A stretch of DNA of 7,965 nucleotides, from assembly GCA_002683355.1 (NCBI GenBank), contig NYTF01000012.1, forward strand, positions 21,885 to 29,849, written 5' to 3'. Within the stretch, counting starts at the first letter, position 1, and every line of letters begins with the position of its first letter. This document shows positions 7,183 to 7,965 of this stretch, piece by piece. The stretch is from Paracoccaceae bacterium (GTDB lineage: Bacteria; Pseudomonadota; Alphaproteobacteria; Rhodobacterales; Rhodobacteraceae). Under the pieces are notes generated by a model. That model saw only the letters and a program-made list of their open reading frames with translations, did no database searches and had not been told where the DNA came from. A program made the translations under genes and the position numbers.

Positions 7183-7965
7183 TTAAGGTTTAACAATTAA
7201 AACTGCTTTGCACTCTAAGCTTTCTGCCAAGCTCGTAAAACGTAAATTAACTACTTCTCCAAATAGGTCCTTGTTGTTTTTAGAAATGTTAATTTGTAAA
7301 GTTTTCTCTTTTTTAAGGAAGCTTAATTCCCCCATATTGTTATCAATAGAACCAGACAACATCGCACCAAAACGCATAGCTTTTCCTAAAATTTTTGCTA
7401 ATATCTGCTCTTTTTCTGTCAAAATTGATAAAACATTCTTGAAATACTCTTTTCGCTTAGAACTTTTATACCTGTATAGTAAAGCAAGAGCTAAAAATAT
7501 ACGCCCACTATGATCCAACCCACCTAAATTTGCCCTAGTAGCATTATCAAAACACACCTCTGCTCGATAATCAGGATGGGCTCTCCAGGTAACGTCATGC
7601 AATAAGCATGCAGCTTTGATCAGTCTTTTAGTTTTTAGATCTTGATCATTAAATATTGGAATTATGAAATTATAAAGTACCAGACCAAATCCTGGATTTC
7701 TAGCAGCAGACTTTTCCATATGTTTACTAACTTCCAAGAGAGGATCGAGGCTTCTTAATTTCTTCCCCATCGATTGGTATAATAAACCCTCTCGGATTCC
7801 GTAACTAGATAATGCGATTTTCTTTGGATTAAATATTTCAACCACTTCTTGCAAAATAATTCCAGAAGTTGGAAGAAGGTCTAAACGAACATTTGAAATT
7901 GTCGTCATTGTCCTTATTTCTTTTAAGGATCTCTTATTAATCCACTTAATAGTACTTAAGATATC
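7183..7965 (-). CDS. ppx: Ppx/GppA family exopolyphosphatase, C-terminal half, 5' end beyond window
   Basis: Ppx/GppA enzymes remove terminal phosphate from polyphosphate or from pppGpp, linking phosphate storage with the stringent response. The frame is open to the right edge, giving 260 visible residues. Family members are usually about 500, so the N-terminal ASKHA phosphatase half lies outside. Recognisable segments, numbered from the edge, are ISNVRLDLLP (23-32, the family's helix ending in RADxLP), SSYGIREGLLY (53-63), the HD-like helical region LLHDVTWRAHPDYRAE (121-136) and GLDHSGRIFLALAL (149-162). The ATG at 7908 falls inside conserved sequence. Codons before it continue the protein without a stop, so it is not the true start and the gene is not shown to be truncated. 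The final 60 or so residues are Lys/Asn-rich and poorly conserved in appearance. Ppx versus GppA cannot be decided from this half. Confidence 0.88.
   Translation of the reverse strand, partial: DILSTIKWINKRSLKEIRTMTTISNVRLDLLPTSGIILQEVVEIFNPKKIALSSYGIREGLLYQSMGKKLRSLDPLLEVSKHMEKSAARNPGFGLVLYNFIIPIFNDQDLKTKRLIKAACLLHDVTWRAHPDYRAEVCFDNATRANLGGLDHSGRIFLALALLYRYKSSKRKEYFKNVLSILTEKEQILAKILGKAMRFGAMLSGSIDNNMGELSFLKKEKTLQINISKNNKDLFGEVVNLRFTSLAESLECKAVLIVKP

Noticed and set aside
7183..7908. Reading the Ppx-like gene as a complete 241-residue protein starting at the ATG at 7908.
   Set aside because: The frame stays open for 19 more codons to the right edge. The ATG lies inside a conserved family helix, so this is a gene cut by the window and not a stand-alone C-terminal domain.

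Overview
The window is AT-rich (by eye below 40% G+C), densely packed bacterial DNA holding seven genes, two of them cut by the window edges. The gene set fits a proteobacterium with an AT-rich, streamlined genome: a one-piece PntA with PntB, Dpp/Opp-type permeases, a Ppx/GppA phosphatase with the RAHPDYRAE signature, and very short intergenic gaps. A marine low-GC relative of the Rhodobacterales or another alphaproteobacterium is my best guess. That is inference from protein style, with no marker gene in view.

Layout from left to right. Positions 1-1699 (+) carry the 3' part of a DppB/OppB-type permease and a complete DppC/OppC-type permease, overlapping by 8 bases. Positions 1713-4673 (-) carry pntA followed by pntB, the two subunits of the proton-translocating NAD(P) transhydrogenase. 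Positions 4674-4872 form a divergent, very AT-rich control region with inverted repeats and candidate promoters. Positions 4873-5634 (+) encode a classical short-chain dehydrogenase/reductase. Positions 5657-7114 (-) encode glycerol kinase. Positions 7183-7965 (-) hold the C-terminal half of a Ppx/GppA exopolyphosphatase that continues past the right edge.

The genes form at least three transcription units: the peptide-transporter permeases, pntAB divergent from the dehydrogenase, and ppx-glpK on the minus strand. Two tail-to-tail junctions (1700-1712 and 5635-5656) are very short and show no convincing intrinsic terminator. The metabolic theme is uptake of peptides or similar solutes, NAD(H)/NADP(H) balance and entry of glycerol into central metabolism. 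The genes are not an obvious single pathway.

I see no mobile element, CRISPR array, RNA gene or defence system, and nothing I would call a new system. The points most worth checking are the glycerol kinase without the E. coli-type fructose-1,6-bisphosphate loop, the palindromic control region between pntA and the dehydrogenase, and an odd stretch near the left edge of the first permease.
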